Of a stretch of DNA of 64,000 nt, positions 49,254 through 58,903 are shown in pieces. Below the pieces are notes generated by a model that made no database searches, was not told the DNA's origin, and worked only from the letters and a program-made list of their open reading frames with translations. Made by a program: the position numbers and the translations under genes. The first letter of the stretch is position 1, and each line of letters opens with the position of its first letter. Source of the stretch: Streptomyces sp. NBC_00102 (GTDB lineage: Bacteria; Actinomycetota; Actinomycetes; Streptomycetales; Streptomycetaceae); assembly GCF_026343115.1 (NCBI RefSeq), contig NZ_JAPEMC010000001.1, positions 3,921,001-3,985,000 on the forward strand. The letters run 5' to 3'.

Positions 49254-50210
49254 ATGAGACTCGGAGTCCTCGACGTGGGGTCGAACACGGTTCATCTGCT
49301 GGTGATGGACGCCCATCCCGGCGCCCGTCCGCTGCCCGCGCACTCGCACAAGGTGGAGCTCCGCCTCGCCCAGCTGCTCGACGCGGACGGGGCGATCGGC
49401 CCCGAGGGCGTCGACCGGCTGGTCGCCACGGTGGCCTCGGCGGTCCAGGCCGCCGAGGACAAGGGGTGCGAGGAGGTGCTGGCGTTCGCCACCTCGGCGG
49501 TGCGCGACGCCACCAACGCCGACGACGTACTGGGCCGGGTGCGTGCCGAGACCGGCGTCGACCTCGCCGTCCTCAGCGGCGAGGAGGAGGCGCGGCTGAC
49601 CTTCCTGGCCGCCCGCCGCTGGTTCGGCTGGTCGGCGGGGAAGCTCCTGCTGCTCGACATCGGCGGCGGCTCGCTGGAGATCGCCCTCGGGCTGGACGAG
49701 GAGCCCGCGGCGGCCGTGTCGCTGCCGCTCGGCGCGGGCCGCCTCACCGCCGCCTGGCTGCCCGGCGACCCCGCCCGTCCGGCCGGTGCGGCCGAGGTGC
49801 GCGAGCTGCGCCGGTACGTACGCGCCAGGATCGCCAGCACCGTCGGGGACTTCAGCCGCCACGGCAGGCCCGACCGCGTGGTCGCCACCTCGAAGACCTT
49901 CAAGCAGCTCGCCCGGATAGCCGGGGCGGCCCGCTCCACGGAGGGGCTGTACACCCAGCGGACGCTCTCCGCGGCCGCCCTGGAGGAGTGGGTCCCCAAG
50001 CTGGCGATGATGACCGCCGAGGAATGCGGCCACCTCCCCGGCGTCTCCCCCGGCCGGGCGGGCCAGCTGCTCGCCGGTGCGCTCGTGGCCGAGGGCACGA
50101 TGGACCTCTTCGGGATCACCGAGCTGGAGATCTGCCCCTGGGCGCTCCGCGAGGGCGTCATCCTGCGCCGCCTCGACCACCTCCCGGCGGAGCGGATCGC
50201 GCTGAGCTGA
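49254..50210 (+). CDS. Ppx/GppA family exopolyphosphatase
   Basis: 318 residues, the short two-lobed actinobacterial form. ASKHA motifs [46 protein letters not shown] and [16 protein letters not shown]. Releases phosphate from polyphosphate or pppGpp; which of the two is not decidable. ATG at 49254 follows TAGCGT (49241-49246) by 7 nt. Its 3' flank is a minisatellite region. Confidence 0.93.
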   Translation: MRLGVLDVGSNTVHLLVMDAHPGARPLPAHSHKVELRLAQLLDADGAIGPEGVDRLVATVASAVQAAEDKGCEEVLAFATSAVRDATNADDVLGRVRAETGVDLAVLSGEEEARLTFLAARRWFGWSAGKLLLLDIGGGSLEIALGLDEEPAAAVSLPLGAGRLTAAWLPGDPARPAGAAEVRELRRYVRARIASTVGDFSRHGRPDRVVATSKTFKQLARIAGAARSTEGLYTQRTLSAAALEEWVPKLAMMTAEECGHLPGVSPGRAGQLLAGALVAEGTMDLFGITELEICPWALREGVILRRLDHLPAERIALS

Positions 50211-50556
50211 CGGACCCGCCACGGCGGGACCGGCCACGGCGGGACCGGCCGCGGCGGGGCGGCTGTGGGGAGGGCGGCCACGGACCGCCGTCGGTAGCCC
50301 CGCGGCCCCGTATCCGTCCACGGCCGTCGGCATCGTCCACGGCCCCCGTATCCGTCCACCGCCGTCGGCATCGTCCACGGCCCCCGTATCCGTCCACGGC
50401 CGTCGGCATCGTCCACGGCCCCCGTGCCCGTCCGCTGCCGCCGGCATCCGTCCACGGGCTCGCATGCGCCCGCGGCCGTCCACGGCTGCTCATGGCCCTT
50501 CTCACTTTCTCTCCCGCCCTCTCGGCGGCGCGCCGCCGGGCCCGTACGCTGTCCAG
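50211..50556. other. 346-bp minisatellite gap after ppx
   Basis: A 15-bp unit CGGCGGGACCGGCCA repeats at 50222 and 50237 with a decayed third at 50252, then the 38-bp repeats follow. No gene is seen; the 38-bp period rules out a conserved reading frame. Confidence 0.75.
50306..50457. repeat. 38-bp tandem repeat, three good units and one degenerate
   Basis: Units start at 50306, 50344, 50382 and 50420. Each holds CCCCGTATCCGTCCAC followed by GTCGGCATCGTCCACGG-like sequence; the first three are nearly identical. Confidence 0.93.
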
Positions 50557-51381
50557 GTGGCAGATCCAGCGGTGCGCATCCCCGATGCGAAGGTCGCCCT
50601 GTCGACGGCCTCGGTCTATCCGGAGTCGACGGCGACGGCCTTCGAGATCGCCGCGCGCCTGGGGTACGACGGTGTCGAGGTCATGGTGTGGACCGATCCG
50701 GTCAGCCAGGACATCGAGGCGCTGCGCCGCCTCTCCGACTACCACCAGGTTCCGATCCTCGCGGTGCACGCGCCCTGTCTGCTGATCACCCAGCGGGTCT
50801 GGTCCACGGATCCGTGGGTCAAGCTCCAGCGGGCCAGGTCCGCGGCCGAGCGGCTCGGCGCCTCCGCCGTCGTGGTCCACCCGCCGTTCCGGTGGCAGCG
50901 CCACTACGCCCGCGACTTCGTCGACGGGATCTGGCGGATGGCGAACGAGACCGACGTCCGGTTCGCCGTCGAGAACATGTACCCGTGGCGCTACCGGGAC
51001 CGCGAGATGCTCGCGTACGCCCCCGACTGGGACGTCACCCACGACGACTACCGCCACTTCACGGTCGACCTCTCGCACACCTCCACGGCCCGCACGGACG
51101 GGCTCGCGATGGTCGACCGCATGGGCGACCGGCTCGCCCACGTCCACCTCGCGGACGGCAAGGGCTCCGGCAAGGACGAGCACCTGGTTCCCGGCCGGGG
51201 GGACCAGCCCTGCGCGGAGCTGCTGGAGCGGCTGGCGCGTACGGGCTTCGACGGGCACGTCGTCCTGGAGGTCAACACCCGCCGGGCCATGTCCTCCGCC
51301 GAACGCGAGGCGGACCTTGCCGAGGCGCTCGCCTTCACCCGGCTCCACCTCGCCTCGGCCAAGCGGACGCCCGGGCCGTGA
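50557..51381 (+). CDS. Sugar phosphate isomerase/epimerase (xylose isomerase-like TIM barrel)
   Basis: 274 residues. AP endonuclease 2/XylI-like barrel: [67 protein letters not shown] and [10 protein letters not shown] carry the metal ligands (His, Glu, Asp, His, Glu). Substrate unknown. GTG at 50557 follows TACGCT (50545-50550) by 6 nt. Overlaps the TetR gene by 4 bp. Confidence 0.88.
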   Translation: MADPAVRIPDAKVALSTASVYPESTATAFEIAARLGYDGVEVMVWTDPVSQDIEALRRLSDYHQVPILAVHAPCLLITQRVWSTDPWVKLQRARSAAERLGASAVVVHPPFRWQRHYARDFVDGIWRMANETDVRFAVENMYPWRYRDREMLAYAPDWDVTHDDYRHFTVDLSHTSTARTDGLAMVDRMGDRLAHVHLADGKGSGKDEHLVPGRGDQPCAELLERLARTGFDGHVVLEVNTRRAMSSAEREADLAEALAFTRLHLASAKRTPGP

Positions 51382-52037
51382 CCTCGCGTTCCACCCCGGC
51401 CCGTCCCACCCCGCAGGAGCCCGCCGCTCCGCGTCGCCGGGGCCGTCCCCCGCGTGCCGCCGGTCAGGGCGGCCCGGACTCCAGGGCCCGCATCCTTGAG
51501 GCGGCCCGTACCGAGTTCGCCGAGCGCGGCTACGACAAGGCGTCGATGCGCGCCATCGCCCGCGCGGCCGGGGTCGACGCGGCGCTGGTCCACCACTACT
51601 TCGGGACGAAGGACGAGGTGTTCGCGGCGGCCGTGGAGCTCTCCTTCGAGCCCGCCCTGGTCATCCCGCAGATCCTGGGCGGTCCGGTCGAGGGGGTGGG
51701 CGAGCGGATGGCGCGCTACTTCATCTCCGTGTGGGAGAACCCGGTCAGCCGGGCGCCGCTGCTGGCCATCGTCCGTTCCGCGCTCACCCACGAGGCGGCG
51801 GCCGAGGTGCTGCGCACTTTCGTACTGGGCCGGCTGCTGGAGCGGATCGCGGCGGAGCTGCACGTACCCGACCCGACCTTCCGCGCCGAGGTGGCCGCCT
51901 CGCACATGATCGGCATCGCCATGCTGCGGTACGTCGTACGGACCGAGCCGCTCGCCTCGGCGGACCCGGAGCGGATCGTCGCCCTCGTGGCGCCCAGCAT
52001 CCAGCGCTATCTCGCCGAGGACGGCCCGTACGGATGA
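51378..52037 (+). CDS. TetR family transcriptional regulator
   Basis: 219 residues. Disordered basic N-terminal 30 residues, then TetR HTH ([53 protein letters not shown]) and a ligand-binding domain close to the TetR_C_7-type ([53 protein letters not shown]). GTG at 51378 overlaps the preceding stop. Its stop codon sits in the first unit of a 23-bp duplication. Target genes unknown; ilvD lies 255 bp downstream. Confidence 0.93.
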   Translation: MTSRSTPARPTPQEPAAPRRRGRPPRAAGQGGPDSRARILEAARTEFAERGYDKASMRAIARAAGVDAALVHHYFGTKDEVFAAAVELSFEPALVIPQILGGPVEGVGERMARYFISVWENPVSRAPLLAIVRSALTHEAAAEVLRTFVLGRLLERIAAELHVPDPTFRAEVAASHMIGIAMLRYVVRTEPLASADPERIVALVAPSIQRYLAEDGPYG

Positions 52038-52065
52038 CCGGCGACGGCCCGTGCGGATGACGGGC
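52020..52065 (+). repeat. 23-bp imperfect tandem duplication across the tetR stop codon
   Basis: Copies at 52020-52042 and 52043-52065 differ at two positions; a decayed third follows. The TGA at 52035-52037 is within copy one. Confidence 0.9.
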
Positions 52066-52192
52066 GACGGCGGTGCGGAGGGTCGGCCGGGGTGACCGGC
52101 GACGGCCCGTCCGGAGCGCCCCCGCCGGCCCCCGCCGGCCCCCGCCGTACTCACGGCGCCGACCGCTCCGTGGGCAGCGCGTCCCGCTATCC

Positions 52193-52247
52193 GGACAGGC
52201 TGTCCAGATCCTGGAGTCGGGGCGTACGCTCGGAAAAGTCTTTTCCG
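52193..52247 (+). promoter_or_regulatory. ilvD promoter with two palindromes
   Basis: GGACAG-G-CTGTCC at 52193-52205 and CGGAAAAG-T-CTTTTCCG at 52231-52247 flank TACGCT (52225-52230), a likely -10. The second palindrome would cover the transcription start, fitting a repressor site. Leader about 55 nt with GAAGGAG before the ilvD ATG. Confidence 0.62.
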
Positions 52248-52292
52248 TCGAAGTAGACAGTCTTTCTTTACCTGTCGAAGGAGCGAGCGACG

Positions 52293-54143
52293 ATGCCGCA
52301 GCTGAGGTCCCGCACTGTCACCCACGGTCGCAACATGGCGGGCGCGCGCGCCCTCATGCGGGCGTCGGGCGTAGCGAGCGAGGACATCGGCAAGCCGATC
52401 ATCGCCGTCGCGAACTCCTTCACCGAATTCGTCCCGGGCCACACCCACCTCGCCCCGGTCGGCCGGATCGTCTCCGAGGCGATCCAGGCCGCGGGCGCGG
52501 TGCCGCGCGAGTTCAACACGATCGCCGTGGACGACGGCATCGCGATGGGCCACGGCGGCATGCTCTACAGCCTGCCCTCGCGCGACCTGATCGCCGACTC
52601 CGTCGAGTACATGGTCGAGGCGCACTGCGCGGACGCGCTGATCTGCATCTCCAACTGCGACAAGATCACGCCCGGCATGCTGATGGCGGCCCTCCGCCTC
52701 AACATCCCGACGATCTTCGTCTCCGGCGGTCCGATGGAGTCCGGCAAGGCGACGCTGGTCGACGGCACCGTCCGTACGCTCGACCTCGTCGACGCCATGT
52801 CCGAGGCCGTCAACGACAAGATCTCCGACGCGGACATGCTCCGTATCGAGGAGAACGCCTGTCCCACCTGCGGCTCGTGTTCGGGCATGTTCACGGCCAA
52901 CTCCATGAACTGCCTCGCCGAGGCCATCGGCCTCGCGCTGCCGGGCAACGGCTCGACGCTCGCCACCCACACCGCCCGCCGCGCCCTCTACGAGAACGCC
53001 GGCCGCACGATCGTCGAGATCACCAAGCGCCACTACGAGCAGGACGACGCGACCGTCCTGCCCCGCGCCATCGCGAGCCGCGCCGCGTTCGAGAACGCCA
53101 TGGCCCTCGACATCGCCATGGGCGGCTCCACCAACACGATCCTGCACCTCCTCGCCGCCGCCCAGGAAGCCGAACTCGACTTCGGACTCCCGGAGATGGA
53201 CGCGATCTCGCGCCGCGTCCCCTGCCTCGCCAAGGTCGCGCCGAACGTCGGCAAGAACCGCACGTACTACATGGAGGACGTCCACCGCGCCGGTGGCATC
53301 CCCGCGATCCTGGGCGAGCTGCACCGCGGCGGGCTCCTCAACGAGGACGTCCACTCCGTCCACTCCGCCTCCCTCGCCGACTGGCTCAAGAACTGGGACG
53401 TGCGCGGTGGTTCGCCCGCCCCCGAGGCCGTCGAGCTGTGGCACGCCGCCCCCGGCTGCGTCCGTTCCGCCACCGCGTTCTCGCAGTCCGAGCGCTGGGA
53501 CACCCTCGACACGGACGCCGCCGAGGGCTGCATCCGGGACGTCGAGCACGCCTACTCCAAGGACGGCGGCCTCGCCGTCCTCAAGGGCAACCTCGCCGTG
53601 GACGGCTGCGTCGTGAAGACCGCCGGTGTCGACGAGTCGATCTGGACCTTCGAGGGCCCGGCCGTCGTCTGCGAGTCGCAGGAGGAGGCCGTCGAGAAGA
53701 TCCTGCTGAAGCAGGTCGCGGAGGGCGACGTGGTCGTCATCCGCTACGAGGGCCCCAAGGGCGGCCCCGGCATGCAGGAGATGCTCTACCCGACCTCGTA
53801 CCTGAAGGGCCGCGGTCTCGGCAAGGCCTGCGCGCTGATCACCGACGGCCGCTTCTCCGGCGGTACCTCGGGCCTGTCGATCGGCCACGCCTCCCCCGAG
53901 GCGGCCTCCGGCGGCACGATCGCGCTGGTCGAGGACGGCGACCGCATCCGCATCGACATCCCGAACCGCTCCATCGAGCTGCTCGTCCCGGACGCCGAAC
54001 TGGCCGCCCGCCGCGAGGCGCTGAACGGCGTGTACGCGCCGAAGAACCGCGAGCGCAAGGTCTCGGCCGCGCTGCGGGCGTACGCGGCGATGGCGACCAG
54101 CGCCGACCGCGGCGCGGTGCGCGACGTCTCCAAGCTCGGCTGA
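52293..54143 (+). CDS. ilvD: Dihydroxy-acid dehydratase
   Basis: 616 residues, the long E. coli-type form. Third enzyme of valine and isoleucine synthesis. Fe-S ligand motifs [14 protein letters not shown] and [20 protein letters not shown], plus substrate motif [20 protein letters not shown]. No other ilv gene is adjacent. Ends at a perfect terminator shared with the convergent kinase gene. Confidence 0.97.
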   Translation: MPQLRSRTVTHGRNMAGARALMRASGVASEDIGKPIIAVANSFTEFVPGHTHLAPVGRIVSEAIQAAGAVPREFNTIAVDDGIAMGHGGMLYSLPSRDLIADSVEYMVEAHCADALICISNCDKITPGMLMAALRLNIPTIFVSGGPMESGKATLVDGTVRTLDLVDAMSEAVNDKISDADMLRIEENACPTCGSCSGMFTANSMNCLAEAIGLALPGNGSTLATHTARRALYENAGRTIVEITKRHYEQDDATVLPRAIASRAAFENAMALDIAMGGSTNTILHLLAAAQEAELDFGLPEMDAISRRVPCLAKVAPNVGKNRTYYMEDVHRAGGIPAILGELHRGGLLNEDVHSVHSASLADWLKNWDVRGGSPAPEAVELWHAAPGCVRSATAFSQSERWDTLDTDAAEGCIRDVEHAYSKDGGLAVLKGNLAVDGCVVKTAGVDESIWTFEGPAVVCESQEEAVEKILLKQVAEGDVVVIRYEGPKGGPGMQEMLYPTSYLKGRGLGKACALITDGRFSGGTSGLSIGHASPEAASGGTIALVEDGDRIRIDIPNRSIELLVPDAELAARREALNGVYAPKNRERKVSAALRAYAAMATSADRGAVRDVSKLG

Positions 54144-54163
54144 CCGCTCGTACGACGCGACGA

Positions 54164-54198
54164 ACCGCCCGGCCGCCCTGCGAGGGGGGCCGGGCGGT
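54164..54198. terminator. Terminator between ilvD and the kinase gene
   Basis: ACCGCCCGGCC (54164-54174) and its exact complement (54188-54198), 13-nt loop. Confidence 0.8.
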
Positions 54199-54254
54199 CC
54201 CGTGTCCGGGGTTTCTCAGGTCCCGCGAGGGGCACCGGACCCGCGGCCCGCGCC

Positions 54255-56591
54255 TCACCAGGAGCCCGGATCGCTCCCGTCCACCGCGAAGACGGAGCCG
54301 TCCGGCGCGGTGCCGACGACGTGCCCGCCGACCGGTACGGGCTCGGCCGGCCAGGAGGTCGTCGCGAGCTCCCCCGACCCCAGCCGGGGGGCCGTCTGCC
54401 CGAGCAGGGTGCCCCGCCGGGTGTCCACGGCGAGGAGCCGCCCGTCCGCCGCCGTGAAGTACAGACGGTCGTCCGCCGCCGTGACAGGGAGCGACGACAG
54501 ACCCACCCCGGTCTCCAGCCGCCACCGTTCGGCGCTGCCGCCGTCCGCCGCGGCGCGGGTCCGCAGGGCAACGACGGCGCCGCCGGGCGCGAGCAGATAG
54601 GCGGTGTCACCGCCGACGACGATGTTCGCTCCCGTCATCCGGAACGGCAGCGGAATCCGTTGCGCCGTCCCTCCTCCGGGGTCGTACCGCACCAGAGCGT
54701 CCGTCGCCGAGTCCTCTCCCGTCGCCTTCAGGATCAGCGCCCCTTCCGACACACCGACGGGCGTCAGCATGCCGTCCAGCCGCCGCTGCCACCGGAGGCC
54801 CCCCGTCGTCGGGTCGATCGCCGTGACGAGGGTGGTGTCCCGGTCCGGCGCGTTCTCGTAGAGATAGGCGACCCCGGTCGCAGGGTCGTGGAAGCCGAAG
54901 GTCGGCAGCGTGTGCCCCGCGAGTCGTTCGCTCCAGCGCACCGCCCCCGTCCCGGAGTCGAGCCCCTCGGCGGCGCCCCCGCCGCCGAGGCGGAGCAGCG
55001 TGTTCCCGGTGCTCCGGAGGCTGCCGGTGGCCGGGGGACTGTCCGTCGACCAGAGCTGCTCACCGTCCTCGGAGCCGTAAGCCCGGAGAGCCCCGCCCGG
55101 CTCGTCGACCAGGACGGCACGACCGCCCGGGGCGAGCGCCTCCCCCTTGTACGAGGAGTCCCGGTGCGACCAGAGGGTGTGCCCGTCCACGGGGTCGAGG
55201 CGGGCGATGCCGTAGCCGGGTGCCGAGCAGTAGAGCGAGGGCTCGTGCGTACCCCCGGCGGCCGGAGGCGCGGTGCCCCCGCCGCCGGACGCGGCCGTCG
55301 TGAAGCAGTACGGGATCGAGCCCGCCGCTCCCGGCAGGACGGTCCGCCACGGGACGAAGGCGGCTACCGTGCCCGGCGCCGCGCCGTCCGGCACCGCCGC
55401 CCGGTCCGGTGGCGTGCCCGCGCCCACCTCCGCGTACACCGCGCCCCCCGTGGCGAGCGTCAGCAGCGCCGCCGCGCCGGCCACCCACCGCGCGCGGCGT
55501 GTCGGCCGTCGCCCGGCCACCGGTGCACGGTCCGGTGGGGCGGGCAGGTCCCGTACGTGGGTCGTCCCGGCGGAGGGAGACGGCCCTGCCGGGGCGACGT
55601 CCTGCGGGGCCTCGGCACCCGGAGCCCCGGTGCCTCGGGCACCGCCCCGCTCCCGCGTGGGCGTGGGGGACGCCGTGTCCTCCGACGGCCGCTCCGGGTT
55701 CCCTCCGGCCCGGGATTCCCCGGGCACCGGGCGCCGCTGGGCCGGCACGAAGGCCGCCGCGTCGTACGACGGCGGCAGCAGCGCCGCCATGATCTCGTCC
55801 GGGGTCGGCCGCTGCGCCGGGTCCTTCGCCAGGCACTGCGCCACGAGCGCGGTGAGGTCGGCGGGCACCCCGGTCAGATCGGCTTCGTCGTGCACCACCT
55901 GGTAGGCCACGAGGTACGGGCTGTCCGAGTCGAACGGCCCGCGTCCGGTAGCCGCGTGGACCAGCACCGCGCCCAGCGCGAACACGTCGGCGGCCGGTCC
56001 CACCTCACGCGGACGCTGGAACTGCTCGGGCGCCATGTAGGGCGGCGAGCCGATCAGCTTCCCCGTTTCCGTACGCAGTTCGCTGTCGTACGGACGGGAG
56101 ATCCCGAAGTCGATGACCTTCGGCCCGGAGTCCGGCAGCAGCACGTTGCTCGGCTTCAGATCGCGGTGGATGACCCCCGCCCGGTGGATGTCCCGCAAGG
56201 CCTCGGCGAGTCCGGCGGTGAGGCGTCGCAGTTGCGCCGGGCTCATCGGACCATTCCGCTTCACCTGGGCGGAGAGCGTCGGGCCGGGCACGTACAGCGT
56301 CGCCATCCAAGGCAGCGCGGCGGCCGGATCGGCGTCGACGACCGGCGCCGTGAAGGCTCCGCTGACCCGCCGGGCGGCCGCGACCTCCTGCCGGAAACGC
56401 GCCCGGAACTCGGGGTCCGCCGCGTAACTCCGATGCACGATCTTGATCGCCAGAGGGAGCCCGGAGGCAGACGTGGCGAGGTGCACCACACCCATGCCGC
56501 CTTCGCCGAGGCGCCCCTCCAGGCGGTATCGGCCGGCGTACTCGGGATGTTCCGCTTCCGGACCCGACCCGGCTTCCCGCAGCGGCGCCAT
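54255..56591 (-). CDS. Membrane Ser/Thr protein kinase with extracellular PQQ-type beta-propeller
   Basis: 778 residues. PknB-like kinase domain (about 18-275): Gly loop LGEGGMGVVHLA, Lys of LAIKIV, HRD in VIHRDLKPSNVLL, DFG in VIDFGISR, APE in YMAPEQF. A Pro-rich linker, TM helix (about 369-390, WVAGAAALLTLATGGAVYA), then PQQ/WD40-like repeats (LDPVDGHTLWSHRD, GLDSGTGAVRWSERL, IDPTTGGLRWQRRLDG, RGTLLGQTAPR) forming a propeller outside the cell as probable sensor. ATG at 56591 chosen; GTG one codon upstream is possible. Divergent from the SH3 gene. Confidence 0.93.
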   Translation of the reverse strand: MAPLREAGSGPEAEHPEYAGRYRLEGRLGEGGMGVVHLATSASGLPLAIKIVHRSYAADPEFRARFRQEVAAARRVSGAFTAPVVDADPAAALPWMATLYVPGPTLSAQVKRNGPMSPAQLRRLTAGLAEALRDIHRAGVIHRDLKPSNVLLPDSGPKVIDFGISRPYDSELRTETGKLIGSPPYMAPEQFQRPREVGPAADVFALGAVLVHAATGRGPFDSDSPYLVAYQVVHDEADLTGVPADLTALVAQCLAKDPAQRPTPDEIMAALLPPSYDAAAFVPAQRRPVPGESRAGGNPERPSEDTASPTPTRERGGARGTGAPGAEAPQDVAPAGPSPSAGTTHVRDLPAPPDRAPVAGRRPTRRARWVAGAAALLTLATGGAVYAEVGAGTPPDRAAVPDGAAPGTVAAFVPWRTVLPGAAGSIPYCFTTAASGGGGTAPPAAGGTHEPSLYCSAPGYGIARLDPVDGHTLWSHRDSSYKGEALAPGGRAVLVDEPGGALRAYGSEDGEQLWSTDSPPATGSLRSTGNTLLRLGGGGAAEGLDSGTGAVRWSERLAGHTLPTFGFHDPATGVAYLYENAPDRDTTLVTAIDPTTGGLRWQRRLDGMLTPVGVSEGALILKATGEDSATDALVRYDPGGGTAQRIPLPFRMTGANIVVGGDTAYLLAPGGAVVALRTRAAADGGSAERWRLETGVGLSSLPVTAADDRLYFTAADGRLLAVDTRRGTLLGQTAPRLGSGELATTSWPAEPVPVGGHVVGTAPDGSVFAVDGSDPGSW

Positions 56592-56715
56592 CACCCACCC
56601 CCGTGTGTTCGACCGCAAGCGCGACGCACGGAGCCTATTCGATGCTTCGTCCGTACGGCGCAAGGGTTGTTAGCCTGCGCGTCACCTGTACCGATCAGAC
56701 CCGGGGGAGGGCCGT

Positions 56716-57129
56716 ATGGCCGTCGAAGAGAACACCACCGAAGCAACCGCCCCATCGGACGAAGCCGACTCCGGGAGTGCGGTGGACACGCTCCAGGAGC
56801 AGGTACCGGTCGTACCGGAGACGGCGAAGACCCTGGCCGTCGAGCCGGTGGCCGGCACCGCGACGCTCGCCTCGTACGAGGTCGCCCGCTACCCGATCGC
56901 CCCGGGCTACCGCGTCAACGTCCGCACCGGACCGGGCACCGAATACCCCATCGTCCGGCTGATGCCGTACGGGATGTCCGTGCCGATCTTCTGCCAGAAG
57001 ACGGGCGAGCGGGTCACCGGCCCCTATGGCTCCTCGAACCTCTGGGACTGCATCGCGAACGGAGAGTACGTGTCCGACGCGTACGTGCACACCGGCAGCG
57101 ACGGCTGGGTCGCGAGCCGCTGCGCCTGA
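56716..57129 (+). CDS. SH3b domain protein without signal peptide
   Basis: 137 residues. Acidic, disordered first 55 residues and a bacterial SH3 domain (about 60-137: GYRVNVRTGPGTEYPIVRLMPYGMSVPIFCQKTGERVTGPYGSSNLWDCI...YVSDAYVHTG) with three Cys. No signal peptide, lipobox or TM helix is present, although SH3b domains usually act in the cell wall. ATG at 56716 with a GGGGGAGGG Shine-Dalgarno sequence. Divergent from the propeller kinase, whose partner it may be. Confidence 0.86.
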   Translation: MAVEENTTEATAPSDEADSGSAVDTLQEQVPVVPETAKTLAVEPVAGTATLASYEVARYPIAPGYRVNVRTGPGTEYPIVRLMPYGMSVPIFCQKTGERVTGPYGSSNLWDCIANGEYVSDAYVHTGSDGWVASRCA

Positions 57130-57202
57130 GCCGTCGCGGCCGGCCCGGACGGCGGGGCGTGGGGGCACCCCGCCGTCCGGGCCACGCGGAATAATCGACG
57201 GC

Positions 57203-57742
57203 GTGAGCGAGAACAGCGTGACCACCGGAACCGACGGAACGACCGGCGCGAGCCCGCGCGGCGGAACGGCACCCGGCCCGCAGCCGGAGACACTCCGCTT
57301 CTTCGGCACCACCTGGCTCGACCACGACGGCGGGTACACGCTGCGTCGCGTCGGCGTCGCGGCCGGATCGCTGGCCGCCGCCGTCGCCTCCTGCGTGGTC
57401 CTGCGCTTCGCCTTCAGCGGCCTGGAAGTCGCCGCGATCGGCAGCTTCCTGAACATCCTGGTCGTGCTGATGTTCGCCGTGTGCAGCGCCATCGCGTACC
57501 GCAAGACCTGGGAGGGCTTCCGCAGCCGCCCGGCGGACCCCGGCCGCGAGGACAACCTGCGGGGCCTCAAGACGATCGGCTTCGTCGGCTCGCTGCTGGC
57601 GTACTTCGTCCGCTCGCTCCGCGAAGCGCCCGGCGAGACGCTGCTGCGCGCCGAGTACGAGACCGCCCTCGCCCGCTACACCAAGCGCCGCACGACCCGC
57701 ACCGGGAACCCGGCCGCCCGCAAGACCCGTCGGGGCAAGTAG
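57203..57742 (+). CDS. Membrane protein of unknown function
   Basis: 179 residues. Two hydrophobic segments (about 52-72 and 78-98), then a basic C-terminal tail (TKRRTTRTGNPAARKTRRGK). TLRFFGTTWLDHDGGYTLRRVGVAAGS precedes the first TM. Conserved-looking in Streptomyces; no function known. GTG at 57203 follows AATAAT (57190-57195) by 7 nt, so leaderless. Confidence 0.78.
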   Translation: MSENSVTTGTDGTTGASPRGGTAPGPQPETLRFFGTTWLDHDGGYTLRRVGVAAGSLAAAVASCVVLRFAFSGLEVAAIGSFLNILVVLMFAVCSAIAYRKTWEGFRSRPADPGREDNLRGLKTIGFVGSLLAYFVRSLREAPGETLLRAEYETALARYTKRRTTRTGNPAARKTRRGK

Positions 57743-57845
57743 GCGGCGCGCCGGACGGCTCTCGGCTCCGGGCCCCGCCGCCCGGGCGCACCGCACCGCA
57801 CCGCGCTTCCGTCTCCGACTCCGCCTTCGACGAAGGACGTGCCGC

Positions 57846-58628
57846 ATGCCGACCACCCCGTCCGCCGGCCCTTCGCGGGCCCTCTCCTTCAGCGGGGCCG
57901 CCGCCCTGTACGCCGCCGCCCGTCCCGGCTACCCGCCGGAGGTGTTCGTGGCCCTGGAGGAGGCGGCCGGGCGCACGCTGGACACGCTGCGCGCGGTCGA
58001 CGTGGGGGCGGGCACCGGCATCGCCACCCGTGAACTGGTCCGGCGCGGCGCCCACGTCGTCGCCGTCGAACCGGGCGAGGGAATGGCCGCCGAACTGCGC
58101 CGGTCCCTGCCCGAGGTGCCGGTGGTGCGCGGGGACGGCAACCGCCTCCCGCTCGCCGACGATTCCGCAGGCCTCGTCACGTACGCCCAGTCCTGGCACT
58201 GGACCGACCCCGCGCGCTCCTGGCCGGAGGCCGCCCGCGTGCTGCGCCCCGGCGGGGTCCTCGCGCTCTGGTGGAACGTCGCCGACCACCGGGCCCCCTG
58301 GGTCGCCGAGCAGAACGCCCGCATCCGCCGCCACCTGGGCGCGGACCACGGCGTCCACGGCACCCCCGCCCCTGGTACCGCGTCCCGTGCCGTGGGCCTG
58401 CCCGAAAAGGGGACCGTCTCGCGGCGGCTGCCCTGGGCCCGCCGGGTGAGCGTCGCCACCCACCTGGACAACCTCGCCGGCCACTCCGCGTTCCTGGTGC
58501 GCGGCGGCGAGCACGCCGAGCGCGACCGCCGGTTCTTCGCCGAGGAGGGCGACCGCCTGCGGGAGCTCTTCCCCGACGGCGCGGTCGAGGAGCGGTACGT
58601 GGTCGACCTGACGACCACCACCGTCTGA
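57846..58628 (+). CDS. Class I SAM-dependent methyltransferase
   Basis: 260 residues. SFSGAAALYAAARPGYPPEVF is typical of this Methyltransf_11 group; motif I VDVGAGTGIATREL, LPLADDSAGLVTYAQSWHWTDP and RVLRPGGVLALWWNVAD follow. Substrate unknown. ATG at 57846 with GAAGGAC upstream. Its stop codon lies in the first unit of a 17-bp repeat array. Confidence 0.92.
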   Translation: MPTTPSAGPSRALSFSGAAALYAAARPGYPPEVFVALEEAAGRTLDTLRAVDVGAGTGIATRELVRRGAHVVAVEPGEGMAAELRRSLPEVPVVRGDGNRLPLADDSAGLVTYAQSWHWTDPARSWPEAARVLRPGGVLALWWNVADHRAPWVAEQNARIRRHLGADHGVHGTPAPGTASRAVGLPEKGTVSRRLPWARRVSVATHLDNLAGHSAFLVRGGEHAERDRRFFAEEGDRLRELFPDGAVEERYVVDLTTTTV

Positions 58629-58738
58629 CGGCCGCCACCGTCTGACGGCCGCCACCGTCTGACGGCCGCCACCGTCTGGCGGCCGCCACCGTCTGGCGGC
58701 CGCCACCGTCTGGCGGCCGCCACCGTCTGGCTTTCGCC
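58620..58738 (+). repeat. Seven tandem 17-bp repeats starting at the methyltransferase stop codon
   Basis: Units ACCGTCTG(A/G)CGGCCGCC start at 58620, 58637, 58654, 58671, 58688, 58705 and 58722 (last degenerate). The first three carry TGA, the next three TGG. GCCGTCC/CACCACC-type 7-mers continue to about 58800. Confidence 0.94.
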
Positions 58739-58868
58739 ACCCGCCGTCCACCACTCGCTGTCCGCCGTCCACCACCCGCCGTCCACCACCCGCCGTCCGG
58801 CGCCCGACGGCCCGTCAGTACCCGGCCCGGAGACGTGGGATTCCCGCGACTCCGGGCTTTCGCATGCC

Positions 58869-58897
58869 TTGACGCGGGGGCCGCCGCAGAGCATATT
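58869..58897 (+). promoter_or_regulatory. Near-consensus promoter of the ABC exporter
   Basis: TTGACG (58869-58874), 17-bp spacer, CATATT (58892-58897). The start codon begins 7 bp after the -10, so transcription should start at the ATG. Confidence 0.75.
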
Positions 58898-58903
58898 CAT
58901 CGC

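Noticed and set aside
50306..50457. CRISPR-like regular repeats
   Set aside because: Units are directly contiguous with no unique spacers, and no cas gene is near. This is a minisatellite.
48354..50483. 709-aa reading of the Cys-rich gene
   Set aside because: The extension runs antisense through ppx and the 38-bp repeats; GTG 49214 has a fitting -10 box.
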